Assembly (NCBI GenBank): GCA_036495685.1
Contig: DASXMJ010000056.1
Location: 1 to 44,802 of the forward strand
Direction: 5' to 3'
From: Candidatus Binataceae bacterium
GTDB lineage: Bacteria; Desulfobacterota; Binatia; Binatales; Binataceae
DNA: 44,802 nucleotides
The position numbers and the translations under genes are program-made. This document shows, in pieces, positions 15,306 through 23,134 of this stretch (its first letter is position 1; each line of letters begins with the position of its first letter). The notes under the pieces were generated by a model, which had not been told where the DNA came from, did not search any database, and saw only the letters and a program-made list of their open reading frames with translations.

Positions 15306-16552
15306 CACACGATTCCTTTTTCGACGAGAGCGACGAACTCGGCGGCACTGAGCCCCAGTTCGCCGCAATAGACTTCGCGATTGTGCTCACCGACGGTCGG
15401 CGGCCGATGACGATACGCGATCGGCGTAGCGCTGAATTTTGCGAACGGCCCAGGGTACAGGATCCTGCGACCCAGCTCCGGATGCTCGATCGACTGCCAG
15501 TACGCGCGCGACTCAAGCTGCGGGCTTTTCACAACTTCTTCAATCGTCGTGATCGGCGTCATCAAGAACCCGCGTTCCAGCGCGAATTGCAATAACTCGG
15601 CCTTGGTGTGGCTGCGCGTGAAGCTTCTGACGATTTCGACGACACGCTCGAATTCGCTTATCGGTTCCGCGCCGCTGGCGAGCTGATCGCCCAGCGCGAT
15701 CCAGTCTTTGTCGCGGGTCGCTTGGTCGCAAAACCCGCGCTCGCAGAGGTAGTGCATCAGCTTTCGACTGAAGACTCCCAGCGCGTTTCCGAACAGAAAA
15801 GTTAGCGCGATGTATCCGTCCTTCGCCGGCCACACCAGCGGAATGTCCAGCTCGCCAATTTTGACTCCGCCGGACATCCGCCGAATCTCGACCGATCCGA
15901 GCGGCGCCGCCAGCACCCACGACTGGGTCGCCATGGCTACCGATTTCTGAGCTGCCACGTCAACCCGCTGTCCGCGGCCCGAGCGCACCGACTCGTGATG
16001 GGCAGCCAGCGCACCGACCGCCGCATCGGCGCTCGCATGTAGATATGCCTGCGGCACGCTCAGGCGCACCGGTGGCCGGTCATCGTCGCCGGTGAGCATC
16101 AGCGGTCCGCCCGCCGCCATGATTATCAAGTCGGCGTCGGCATAGCTGGCCTTGGGGCCCTCCTGACCGAACGCGCTAATCGAAACGTAGACCAGAGCGG
16201 GATTGAGGGCGGCCAGGTCGTCGTACCCAAGCCCGCGCGCTGCCATGTCGCCGGGATTGAACGATTCGATGAGAAAATCCGCGCCACTCGCCATCCGCCT
16301 GAACAGCGCGCGGCCCTCGGGGCGATCGATGTCGAGCGTAACGCTGCGTTTGTTGCGGTTGTATGCCCACCAGTAAAGCGATCGATCGGGATGAGACTCG
16401 TCGTCGAGGAAGGGACCGAGCCGGCGCGCCGGTGCTCCACCGGGCGGCTCGATCTTGATCACGTCGGCGCCCAGATCGCCGAGGACTTGTCCACACAGAA
16501 GCCCGCGCTCGGTGGTCAGATCAAGAACGCGATACGGTGAAAGCATGTGCAT
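15305..16552 (-). CDS. Type III (CaiB/BaiF) CoA-transferase, first of a pair
   Basis: A 415-residue member of the same family. It has LSPYRVLDLTTERGLLCGQVLGDLGADVIKIEPPGG at the N-terminus, the typical NRNKRSVTLDIDRPEGR block (69-85), and VYVSISAFGQEGP (about 121-133). Around the catalytic position it reads PQAYLHASADAAVGAL, with Asp at about 177 in the expected place. The C-terminal PTVGEHNREVY is typical. The first codons hold two ATGs (residues 1 and 3), both possible starts. It shares only modest similarity with its downstream partner, so it does not look like a recent duplication. Role probably in activating or recycling a carboxylic acid as CoA ester; substrate unknown. Confidence 0.87.
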   Translation of the reverse strand: MHMLSPYRVLDLTTERGLLCGQVLGDLGADVIKIEPPGGAPARRLGPFLDDESHPDRSLYWWAYNRNKRSVTLDIDRPEGRALFRRMASGADFLIESFNPGDMAARGLGYDDLAALNPALVYVSISAFGQEGPKASYADADLIIMAAGGPLMLTGDDDRPPVRLSVPQAYLHASADAAVGALAAHHESVRSGRGQRVDVAAQKSVAMATQSWVLAAPLGSVEIRRMSGGVKIGELDIPLVWPAKDGYIALTFLFGNALGVFSRKLMHYLCERGFCDQATRDKDWIALGDQLASGAEPISEFERVVEIVRSFTRSHTKAELLQFALERGFLMTPITTIEEVVKSPQLESRAYWQSIEHPELGRRILYPGPFAKFSATPIAYRHRPPTVGEHNREVYCGELGLSAAEFVALVEKGIV

Positions 16553-16719
16553 CGTCAGCCAACCCGCTCCACCCTTACCACCACCGAAGGGCAGGCGGTC
16601 AAGCGCATCTCGCGACTCTCCTTATCGAAGAGCGCCGATCCTGGCGCCCGGGGGTTTTAAAGCGGCCCCCAGCGCACGCGGGAAAGAAACTGAGCAATGT
16701 CGGGACGCGATCGCTGCCG

Positions 16720-17442
16720 CTAGTGGCGAGGCTCGACCTCAGGAGGATGCGAGGTCTGGCACCCTATCCAGATCTCCCCGCCCTCGAAATATTCTTTTTT
16801 CCAAATCGGAACGGTTTCTTTCAGGCGATCGATCGCGAAGCGGCATGCCTCAAACGCCGCTCCTCGATGCGCCGCCGAAACTGCGATCGCGACCGAGGTC
16901 TCGCCGATTTCCACCGCCCCGATCCGGTGGGTGATCGCGATGCGCACGATGGGCCAGCGTTGCCCAGCTTCGCGCGCCAGCTTGCGCATTTCCGAGAGCG
17001 CCATCGGTTCGTATGCTTCATACTCCAGCCGAGTCACCTTGCGGCCCACGTTGTCGCGGCGCGTGGTTCCGGCGAAGGTCACGATCGCCCCGGCGGCAGG
17101 ATCGCCGACCTCACGCTCCATCGCCGCGACCTCGATGCGATCGCGAACAATCGCGACCGAGCCGACCCATGGCGCCGGATCTTCGTTGGGGGGTGCGCCG
17201 CCACTCACCGGCGGGATAAAGGCGACTTCGTCATCGTTGCGCGGACGATAGTTGCCCTCGACGTATTCCTGATTGACCGCGAACCCGACCGAATCGCGAT
17301 GGCCGGCGAGCGCCGGAAATTCGCCTTTCAGAGCCTTCCAGATTTCCGCGACCGTTATTCCGTCGGGAAATTCGCGCTCTAGTTCCGCGGCGCGCGCACG
17401 TTCGCGCAGGGTGGCAAACAGCTTGAGGTGCAGTCGGTTCAT
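16720..17442 (-). CDS. MoaD-MoaE fusion, molybdopterin synthase (MoaX-type)
   Basis: About 240 residues joining both subunits of molybdopterin synthase, which puts the dithiolene sulfurs on precursor Z (cPMP). Residues 1-82 are the ubiquitin-like MoaD (LHLKLFATLRERA, FAVNQEYV, DDEVAFIPPVSGG). Residues 95-240 are MoaE, with FAGTTRRDNVGRKVTRLEYEAYEPMA, IGAVEIGETSVAIAVSAAHR and the lysine pair in PIWKKEYFEGG. MoaD must end in a free Gly-Gly for activation, yet here Gly81-Gly82 is internal and followed by about 12 linker residues. Mycobacterial MoaX has the same layout and is cut after its Gly-Gly, so cleavage is expected. ATG 17442 overlaps the moaB stop by 4 bases (ATGA); the frame upstream of it lies inside moaB and is rejected. 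Confidence 0.9.
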   Translation of the reverse strand: MNRLHLKLFATLRERARAAELEREFPDGITVAEIWKALKGEFPALAGHRDSVGFAVNQEYVEGNYRPRNDDEVAFIPPVSGGAPPNEDPAPWVGSVAIVRDRIEVAAMEREVGDPAAGAIVTFAGTTRRDNVGRKVTRLEYEAYEPMALSEMRKLAREAGQRWPIVRIAITHRIGAVEIGETSVAIAVSAAHRGAAFEACRFAIDRLKETVPIWKKEYFEGGEIWIGCQTSHPPEVEPRH

Positions 17443-17936
17443 TGGGCAAGCAGGTAGGCGATGTGCCCGATTTGCGGCAGAATCAGCTTCTCCATCGCCA
17501 GCCGGCACGCCTTGGTCGACCCCGGCAGCGCAGCGATAAATCGGCCCTGCCGTACGCCCGCCACCGCCCGGCTGACCATCGCGGCGGCGCCAACCTGTTC
17601 GAACGAGAGCATCCGGAACAGTTCCCCGAAGCCTTCGATTTCCTTGTCCAGGAGCGTGCGAACCACGTCTGCGGTTACGTCGCGCCGGGCGAGTCCGGTC
17701 CCGCCGTTGACCACGATGGCATCCAGCGCCGGCAGATGGGTGATGATCGCGTGCGCGATTTTGGCCGGCGCGTCGGGAACGATCTCGTAATAGGTGACCT
17801 GGTGTCCCGCGCCTTCGAACAGCTCGCGGATCGCCGCGCCGCTTAGGTCGTCATCCGCGGTGCGCGTGTCGCTCGAGGTTACGATGCCGACCTTCAGATG
17901 GGCGCGCACCTGTTCTTTATGTTGCTCGGCGGGCAT
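17439..17936 (-). CDS. moaB: MoaB, molybdenum cofactor biosynthesis protein B
   Basis: A 165-residue MoaB/MogA-type molybdopterin-binding protein. It has LKVGIVTSSDTRTADDDLSG at the start, the loop VVNGGTGLARRDVTADVV (about 76-93) that binds molybdopterin, and ALPGSTKACRLAMEKLILPQIGHI at the end. MogA relatives adenylylate molybdopterin before metal insertion; MoaB is less well settled. It overlaps the MoaD-MoaE fusion by 4 bases and forms a two-gene moco operon. No moaA, moaC or moeA is in the window. It points away from the TVP38 gene, whose likely start is 79 bases away. Confidence 0.92.
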   Translation of the reverse strand: MPAEQHKEQVRAHLKVGIVTSSDTRTADDDLSGAAIRELFEGAGHQVTYYEIVPDAPAKIAHAIITHLPALDAIVVNGGTGLARRDVTADVVRTLLDKEIEGFGELFRMLSFEQVGAAAMVSRAVAGVRQGRFIAALPGSTKACRLAMEKLILPQIGHIAYLLAQ

Positions 17937-18015
17937 GGTTTTTCAGGATTACATCATCCCCGCTTCCATTATAAGCTCCGCCCGCGATGCCGATGCGAGC
18001 GGCCTCCAAGTCTCT

Positions 18016-18702
18016 ATGAAGCGATCGGCAGGACTCAAATATGTGCTGGTGGCCGCGGCCATCGTCGCGCTGCTGCTCGTGGGCCGTCGGCTCGGAGGCG
18101 AGCTGACCTCCGCGCTCAACGCGATTTCCGCGCTCGGTCCTGCGGCGCCGCTGGCTTTCATTGCGATCTACGTCATTGCCTGCGTGCTCTTCATTCCCGG
18201 GTCGATTCTCACCATTGGCGCCGGCGTGATTTTCGGCGTCCTGTGGGGCTCAATCTACGTATCGGTCGCCTCGACCGCGGGAGCCACCGCCGCATTTCTA
18301 GTCGGGCGCTACCTCGCCCGCGAGGCGGTCGCACGCCGCATCGAACGTAACGCGCGCTTCCGCTCCATCGATGATGCGGTGGCCCGCGAAGGATGGAAGA
18401 TGGTGCTCCTCACCCGCCTCTCCCCGGTGTTTCCCTTCAACCTGCTCAACTACGCCTATGGCCTTACCCGCGTCAGGCTCGCCGAGTACGTGGTCGCGTC
18501 ATGGATCGGGATGATGCCGGCGACAGTGATGTTCGTGTACATCGGCGCACTGAGCGGCGACATCGCGCGGGCTGCCGCCGGCACCGGCGGCGCCTCGGCT
18601 AATCTAAGGTGGGCACTCAACGTGATCGGATTTGCAGCGACCGTCGCGATCGCAGTCTATGCAACCAGGATCGGTACGCGCGCACTAAAGGAGCGAACCT
18701 GA
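18016..18702 (+). CDS. TVP38/TMEM64 family membrane protein
   Basis: A 228-residue integral membrane protein of the DedA/VTT superfamily. It has a first membrane helix (8-24), a paired hydrophobic block with VLFIPGSILTIGAGVIFG (about 56-73), the conserved FLVGRYLARE, the re-entrant motif LLTRLSPVFPFNLLNYAYGLT (about 133-153), and a last helix near 202-218. These proteins are thought to move or scramble lipids or small solutes; the role in bacteria is unclear. Codons upstream of ATG 18016 overlap moaB on the other strand and are not family-like. The stop is 2 bases from the GTG of the next gene, a mercuric-reductase-like flavoprotein. In other bacteria the two are often fused, which supports a joint function. 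Confidence 0.86.
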   Translation: MKRSAGLKYVLVAAAIVALLLVGRRLGGELTSALNAISALGPAAPLAFIAIYVIACVLFIPGSILTIGAGVIFGVLWGSIYVSVASTAGATAAFLVGRYLAREAVARRIERNARFRSIDDAVAREGWKMVLLTRLSPVFPFNLLNYAYGLTRVRLAEYVVASWIGMMPATVMFVYIGALSGDIARAAAGTGGASANLRWALNVIGFAATVAIAVYATRIGTRALKERT

Positions 18703-18704
18703 AG

Positions 18705-20225
18705 GTGGCCTCGGATGCGCTCAAGATCGCGCCGCTCGATGTGCACAACCGGGCGCTCTTGGCGAGGGTGCGTCCGCCCGGATGGCGCAATCCGACGGCC
18801 GCGCCTCGCTACAACCTGGTGGTGATTGGCGCAGGCACGGCCGGCCTGGTCTCCGCGGTGGGAGCAGCCGGCCTCGGAGCAAAGGTCGCGATAGTGGAAC
18901 GCGACTTCATGGGCGGAGATTGTCTCAACTTCGGATGTGTACCCTCGAAAGCGCTCATCCGATCGACGCGCGCAGTCGCGGACGCGCGCAGCGCGGGAGT
19001 GCTGGGGGTGGAGGCACCGTCGGCCCGTATCGATTTCGCAGCCGCGATGGAACGGATGCGCCGGATACGCGCGGAGCTGGCATCCAACGATTCGGCGGAG
19101 CGGCTGCGCGATCTGGGCGTGGATGTATTCATCGGCGAAGGACACTTCACCGCGCGCGACAAGGTCGAGGTCGACGGCCAATCCCTGCAGTTTCGGCGCG
19201 CGGTCATCGCAACCGGCGCGCGTGCCGCGATGCTCCCCATTACGGGGCTTAGGGAGGCGAACGGTCTCACTAACGAAACTATTTTTTCGCTGACTGAACT
19301 GCCGCGTCGCCTGGCGATAATCGGTGCGGGGCCGATCGGCTGCGAGCTGGCGCAGGTCATGCGTCGTTTCGGCTCCGAGGTCACGCTCCTCGAAGTCGAG
19401 TCACAAATACTTATCCGCGAAGACCGCGACGCAGCCGAGCGCGTAGAGCGAGCGCTAAGGCGCGACGGCCTCATGATCACAACCGGAGCCAGGATTCTTG
19501 CGGTGGAGAAGCGCGGTGCGGAGAAGGTGCTGCGCGTCGAGGTCGGTGGCGTCGAGCGGGAGATCAGCGTCGATGAAATTCTGTTGGGTGTTGGACGGGC
19601 GCCCAACGTCGATGGATTGGGCCTGGAGGCCGCAGGCGTGAAATATGATCGCAGCGCGGGTATCAAAGTAGATGACTACCTGCGCACCACGAATGCCCGC
19701 ATATATGCTGCCGGCGATTGCGCGTCAGCCCTAAAGTTCACCCACCTTTCCGACGCGCATGCGCGGATCGTGCTGCGCAACGCACTCTTCTTGGGGCGCG
19801 CTCGCGTCAGCGCGCTGACCATTCCCTGGTGCACCTACACCGATCCTGAAATCGCACACGTCGGTCTCTACGAAGCCGAAGCCCTAACGCGCGGCATCAA
19901 GGTCACGACCTACGTGCAGGAAATGGCCGAGGTCGATCGCGCCGTGCTCGACGGCGAAACCGAAGGCTTCCTGAAAGTGCACGTCAAGGAGAAAACCGAT
20001 CAAATCGTTGGTGCGACACTGGTCGCGAAGCACGCCGGCGAGCTGATCTCCGAGTTAACCACGGTGATTGCGGCCGGCGTCGGGTTGGGCAAGCTCGCGG
20101 AAGTTATTCACCCATACCCAACCCAGGCGGAGGTCATCCGCAAGATCGCAAATCAGTACAACCGGACGCGCCTGACCCCGTTCGCGGCAAAAATGTTCCG
20201 CCGCTGGTTTGCCTGGACGCGCTAG
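18705..20225 (+). CDS. Mercuric-reductase-like FAD/NAD pyridine nucleotide-disulfide oxidoreductase
   Basis: About 506 residues, a class I disulfide reductase. FAD site GAGTAG (42-47), redox-active pair in GGDCLNFGCVPSKALI (Cys73/Cys78), NAD(P) site IIGAGPIGCELAQVMRRFG (about 233), second FAD motif IYAAGDCA (about 363), and the dimer-interface active-site HPYPTQAE at the C-terminus. It lacks the N-terminal heavy-metal domain and the C-terminal cysteine pair of true mercuric reductase, so it should not be called MerA. GTG 18705 is preferred because AAAGGAG lies 11 bases upstream; the longer frame runs inside the TVP38 gene. An N-terminal extension of about 33 residues precedes the FAD motif. 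It probably works with the TVP38 protein. Confidence 0.87.
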   Translation: MASDALKIAPLDVHNRALLARVRPPGWRNPTAAPRYNLVVIGAGTAGLVSAVGAAGLGAKVAIVERDFMGGDCLNFGCVPSKALIRSTRAVADARSAGVLGVEAPSARIDFAAAMERMRRIRAELASNDSAERLRDLGVDVFIGEGHFTARDKVEVDGQSLQFRRAVIATGARAAMLPITGLREANGLTNETIFSLTELPRRLAIIGAGPIGCELAQVMRRFGSEVTLLEVESQILIREDRDAAERVERALRRDGLMITTGARILAVEKRGAEKVLRVEVGGVEREISVDEILLGVGRAPNVDGLGLEAAGVKYDRSAGIKVDDYLRTTNARIYAAGDCASALKFTHLSDAHARIVLRNALFLGRARVSALTIPWCTYTDPEIAHVGLYEAEALTRGIKVTTYVQEMAEVDRAVLDGETEGFLKVHVKEKTDQIVGATLVAKHAGELISELTTVIAAGVGLGKLAEVIHPYPTQAEVIRKIANQYNRTRLTPFAAKMFRRWFAWTR

Positions 20226-20462
20226 GGTTTTGGAAATCCCGTTATCTTCGGGCAGGTTAGCAATAAGTGGTCGAACCTGGGCGTGTCGGAACCAGGCGCA
20301 GCACGCGCGGACCGCGGAGTGGTCTCGCGGCACCCATCGCCCGGCGCATTGATTCATGGTGGTCGGTGGACGGCATCGGCATGGTGCACGGCCGGCGACC
20401 TAGAGGAACCCGGGACCTTCGGATGCCCCGAAACTCAGCGGGATCTGGGGACGCTTCCTGGT

Positions 20463-20666
20463 CTAGCGCAATCGCACGTTGAAAGCTTGGCGGCCTTTCT
20501 CTCCCGATCGCACTTCGAACTGGACTTCGTTACCCTCGCGCAGCTCTTCGAAATACATCTTCGGCCCCAGGCGTGAGCGATGAAAAAACACCTCGTCGCC
20601 GCCGTCGTCAGGAATGATGAAGCCGAAACCTTTGTCCTTGACTACTTTCTTGATTGTGCCGAACAC
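20463..20666 (-). CDS. Divergent cold shock domain protein
   Basis: A 67-residue single cold shock domain. It opens FGTIKKVVKDKGFGFIIPDDGG, with RNP1 as KGFGFI (12-17) and RNP2 as VFFHRS (26-31). Unlike CspA-type proteins it lacks the NGTVKWF start (no tryptophan). The start is taken as GTG at 20666, with GGAGG about 10 bases before it; no ATG is in a suitable place. The open frame runs far upstream on this strand, but that part lies antisense to other genes and is noise. Expected role: single-stranded RNA binding. It is transcribed divergently from a small unknown gene. Confidence 0.85.
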   Translation of the reverse strand: MFGTIKKVVKDKGFGFIIPDDGGDEVFFHRSRLGPKMYFEELREGNEVQFEVRSGEKGRQAFNVRLR

Positions 20667-20724
20667 GCAATGAATTCCTCCGCGGCCGATGCTTCGATGC
20701 TTGAGCTTATGCCCTTCGCTTCGT

Positions 20725-20753
20725 ATGTAAAGAGTGTCATACACGCATAACAA
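20725..20753 (-). promoter_or_regulatory. Possible promoter for the divergent cold shock gene
   Basis: On the minus strand TTGTTA (20753-20748) is followed after 17 bases by TTACAT (20730-20725). This would give a leader of about 50 bases before the GTG at 20666. It overlaps the first codons of the long version of the plus-strand small gene, which supports the shorter start of that gene at 20770. Confidence 0.35.
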
Positions 20754-20769
20754 GCAGGATTCCGCGAAG

Positions 20770-21006
20770 ATGCTCAAAGCCGTCACTCTTAAGGAAATCG
20801 AAAAAATCTTCGAAGTTCTCGACGCGCTGGGAATCTCGCGCGAAGCGGTTATCATTCCGCTGCGCCCCGAGCATCCGGGCCGCGTGTCCTTGCTGAAAGA
20901 TGGCAAGCTCGAAATTGTGGTCGAACGCGACGACGATTTCGCCGCATGGGTCAGGTCGCTGGAGAACCGGATTCGCGCGTTGATGGAGTCGCAGCCGGAG
21001 GAGTGA
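20770..21006 (+). CDS. Small conserved-looking protein, unknown function
   Basis: A 78-residue charged, soluble protein that I do not recognise. It looks real: two predicted helices (LKEIEKIFEVLDALGI and AAWVRSLENRIRALME) flank two strands (VSLLKDGKLEIVVERD), with balanced composition and no low-complexity tail. A GTG at 20734 would add 12 residues, but ATG 20770 follows a weak AGGA and clears the divergent promoter, so I prefer it. The last 56 bases overlap, tail to tail, the end of the biotin carboxyl carrier gene on the other strand. No function is inferred. Confidence 0.6.
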   Translation: MLKAVTLKEIEKIFEVLDALGISREAVIIPLRPEHPGRVSLLKDGKLEIVVERDDDFAAWVRSLENRIRALMESQPEE

Positions 21007-21484
21007 GTTCGATTAAGAGTGCGCCGTGATCGACCATCTGCCCCGGCGCCACCAGCACCCGCTTTACGACCGCGTCGCTCTCGGCCGCCAGTGCCGTTTC
21101 CATCTTCATCGCTTCCAACACCACCAGTGTCTGTCCCGCGACTACCGCGTCGCCTTCTCTGACCGGGACGCGCAGCACCTTGCCCGGCATCGGTGCGGTG
21201 ATTTCCGCGGCGGCGAGTCCGCGCGCACGATGACGGCCGCCTTCTTCCGCGCGGACGAAAGAGAACGTGCGCGGTCCGACCGCTACTAAAATAGTGTCCT
21301 TTCGTCTCGCGCTGGCGATACGAAACCGACGGCCGTCGATGGACAGCGTCCCGCCCCCGCTGGCGAGCGCATCGAACTGGGCGGAAACTTCGCGTCCGTC
21401 GATACGCGCGCGAAGGTGGGTGCCCTCCCGCTCGAGTATTTCGACTTCCCGCTCGCCGCGTTCTTCGGCCGCACGCAGCCTCAC
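20951..21484 (-). CDS. Biotin carboxyl carrier protein of an acyl-CoA carboxylase
   Basis: About 177 residues. The C-terminal domain (about 94-162) is a biotinyl domain with the EAMKME motif; Lys127 is the biotin site. The N-terminal part (about 10-85) resembles the small beta-rich linker (BT) domain found between biotin carboxylase and the carrier in propionyl-CoA carboxylase alpha subunits. So the alpha chain is split here in two genes. GTG 21484 gives the classic GTGA overlap with the stop of the biotin carboxylase gene and has GGAG six bases upstream; an ATG at 21523 is the alternative. The carrier shuttles CO2 to a carboxyltransferase, which is not in the window. Confidence 0.85.
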   Translation of the reverse strand: MRLRAAEERGEREVEILEREGTHLRARIDGREVSAQFDALASGGGTLSIDGRRFRIASARRKDTILVAVGPRTFSFVRAEEGGRHRARGLAAAEITAPMPGKVLRVPVREGDAVVAGQTLVVLEAMKMETALAAESDAVVKRVLVAPGQMVDHGALLIELTPPAATPSTRESGSPAT

Positions 21485-22974
21485 TGCCGTCTCCACAGCT
21501 CGAACCCGCCGAGCTCCGCCCACGGCGATCGAGTCGATGCGGTGCGGCCGCCATTTTCTGCGCCGCGCACCGGTGCCTGAGTAGCGAGTGCCGCGGCGAT
21601 CAGCGCGGCATCGCTTTCCGCCTGGTCGTCGAGCGGCGGATCGGAAAAGAGCTCGTCTATAAAGCGAGTCGACAGATCGGCACTTGCGAATCGCTCGCTG
21701 GCCACCGCGTCGCGGAGAAAGCCCGCCGTATTGGTAACACCCAGGATCGCAAACTCATCAAACGCCGCCAGCATTCTACCCCGCGCCTGTTCGCGATCGG
21801 TGCCGGAGCAGATCAGTTTGCCTAGCAGTCCATCGTAAAAGGCACCGATCTCCGCCCCCGCCACCAGATGGGTGTCAAAGCGCACCCCGGGACCTGCGGG
21901 TACCCGGAGATCCACCACGGTCCCAGTCGCGGGCCGGAAACCGTGCCGCGCATCTTCGGCATAAACCCGGCACTCGATGGCACAGCCCTGTGGCGCGCCG
22001 GGAGCTCCGACCTTCTGTCCCATCGCGATTTTGAGCTGCTCCGCGACCAGATCGCAGCCGAAACGGATTTCGGTAATCGGATGTTCGACCTGCAGCCGGG
22101 TGTTCACTTCCAGAAAATAGAACTCCTCGTTATCGACCAGAAACTCCACCGTGCCGGCGTTGACATATTGCGCGGCCCGCGCCAGCCGCAGCGCCGCATC
22201 GATCATGGCGGCCCGCGTGGACTCGGACAGTCCTGGCGCCGGCGATTCCTCGATCACCTTCTGATGACGCCGCTGAATCGAGCATTCGCGCTCACCCAAC
22301 GCGACTACGTTGCCGTGCTCGTCGCCGAGAATCTGCACCTCGATGTGACGCGGGCGCGCCAGGTATCGCTCCAGAAACACCCGTCCGTCGCCGAACGCCG
22401 AGCTGGCTTCGCGCGAGGCAGCCTGTAGCGCCGCGTCGAGGTCTTCCACCGACTCGACCACCCGCATGCCGCGCCCCCCGCCGCCGGCGGCGGCTTTCAC
22501 CAGCAGCGGAAGGCCGGATCGCGCGGCAAAATCGCGTGCGGCGGATGGCTCGATCGCTTCAAGGCCGGGGACGACCGGCACCTTGGCCGCGGCGGCGAGC
22601 TTGCGCGCCGCGATCTTGTCGCCGAGCTGAGCCAGTACCTTCCCGGGTGGCCCGACGAAAATGATTCCGGCCTCTTGGGCGGCCCGCGCGAACTCGGCGC
22701 GCTCGGAGAGAAAACCGTAGCCCGGATGGACCGCGTCCGCGCCAGTATCGCGCGCAGCCTCTATGATCGCGTCGATATTCAGGTAGCTCTCGGCCGCCTC
22801 CGCGGCGCCGATGAGGCGCGCCTCATCGGCCGCAGCCACGTGGGCGCTGCGCGCATCAGCCTCGGAATACACCGCCACGGTGCGAATGCCCATTACCCGC
22901 GCGCTGCGGATGATGCGGATGGCAATTTCTCCGCGATTTGCGACCAGAAGCTTGTGGATTTGCCGTTCAGGCAT
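21481..22974 (-). CDS. Acetyl/propionyl-CoA carboxylase, biotin carboxylase subunit
   Basis: A 497-residue ATP-grasp enzyme that carboxylates biotin using bicarbonate and ATP. It has HKLLVANRGEIAIRIIRSAR at the start, DAVHPGYGFLSE (about 80-91), the glycine-rich ATP loop KAAAGGGGRGM (about 160-170), HIEVQILGDEHGN (about 210-222), ECSIQRRHQKV, and the active-site block FYFLEVNTRLQVEHPITE (about 288-305). The C-terminal 50 residues extend beyond the standard fold. It is followed by the carrier protein with a 4-base overlap. Acyl substrate (acetyl, propionyl, methylcrotonyl or geranyl type) depends on the missing carboxyltransferase. Divergent from maoC. Confidence 0.92.
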   Translation of the reverse strand: MPERQIHKLLVANRGEIAIRIIRSARVMGIRTVAVYSEADARSAHVAAADEARLIGAAEAAESYLNIDAIIEAARDTGADAVHPGYGFLSERAEFARAAQEAGIIFVGPPGKVLAQLGDKIAARKLAAAAKVPVVPGLEAIEPSAARDFAARSGLPLLVKAAAGGGGRGMRVVESVEDLDAALQAASREASSAFGDGRVFLERYLARPRHIEVQILGDEHGNVVALGERECSIQRRHQKVIEESPAPGLSESTRAAMIDAALRLARAAQYVNAGTVEFLVDNEEFYFLEVNTRLQVEHPITEIRFGCDLVAEQLKIAMGQKVGAPGAPQGCAIECRVYAEDARHGFRPATGTVVDLRVPAGPGVRFDTHLVAGAEIGAFYDGLLGKLICSGTDREQARGRMLAAFDEFAILGVTNTAGFLRDAVASERFASADLSTRFIDELFSDPPLDDQAESDAALIAAALATQAPVRGAENGGRTASTRSPWAELGGFELWRRQ

Positions 22975-23134
22975 CGTCTCAAACTAACCTCTGACTGCCG
23001 CGCTGAAAAGCCGTTGATCGTTATCCAGCCGAGGGTCTAGTTCTCTATTGGACCGATCGTGTCTTTCTGACCGGGCCGCTGCCGGCTCGGCGGAAGCGCG
23101 ATCGCTCTAGGCAAACCATTCGGGGGCACAGCAC

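Noticed and set aside
17794-18015. N-terminal extension of the TVP38 protein
   Set aside because: It is antisense to moaB, has no family similarity, and ATG 18016 gives the normal family length.
18705-20225. Naming the flavoprotein mercuric reductase (merA)
   Set aside because: It lacks the N-terminal metal-binding domain and the C-terminal cysteine pair, and no mer operon genes are near.
20255-20290. A tRNA-like T-arm (GGTCGAACC) in the gap after the flavoprotein
   Set aside because: No acceptor stem, anticodon arm or D-arm could be built around it.
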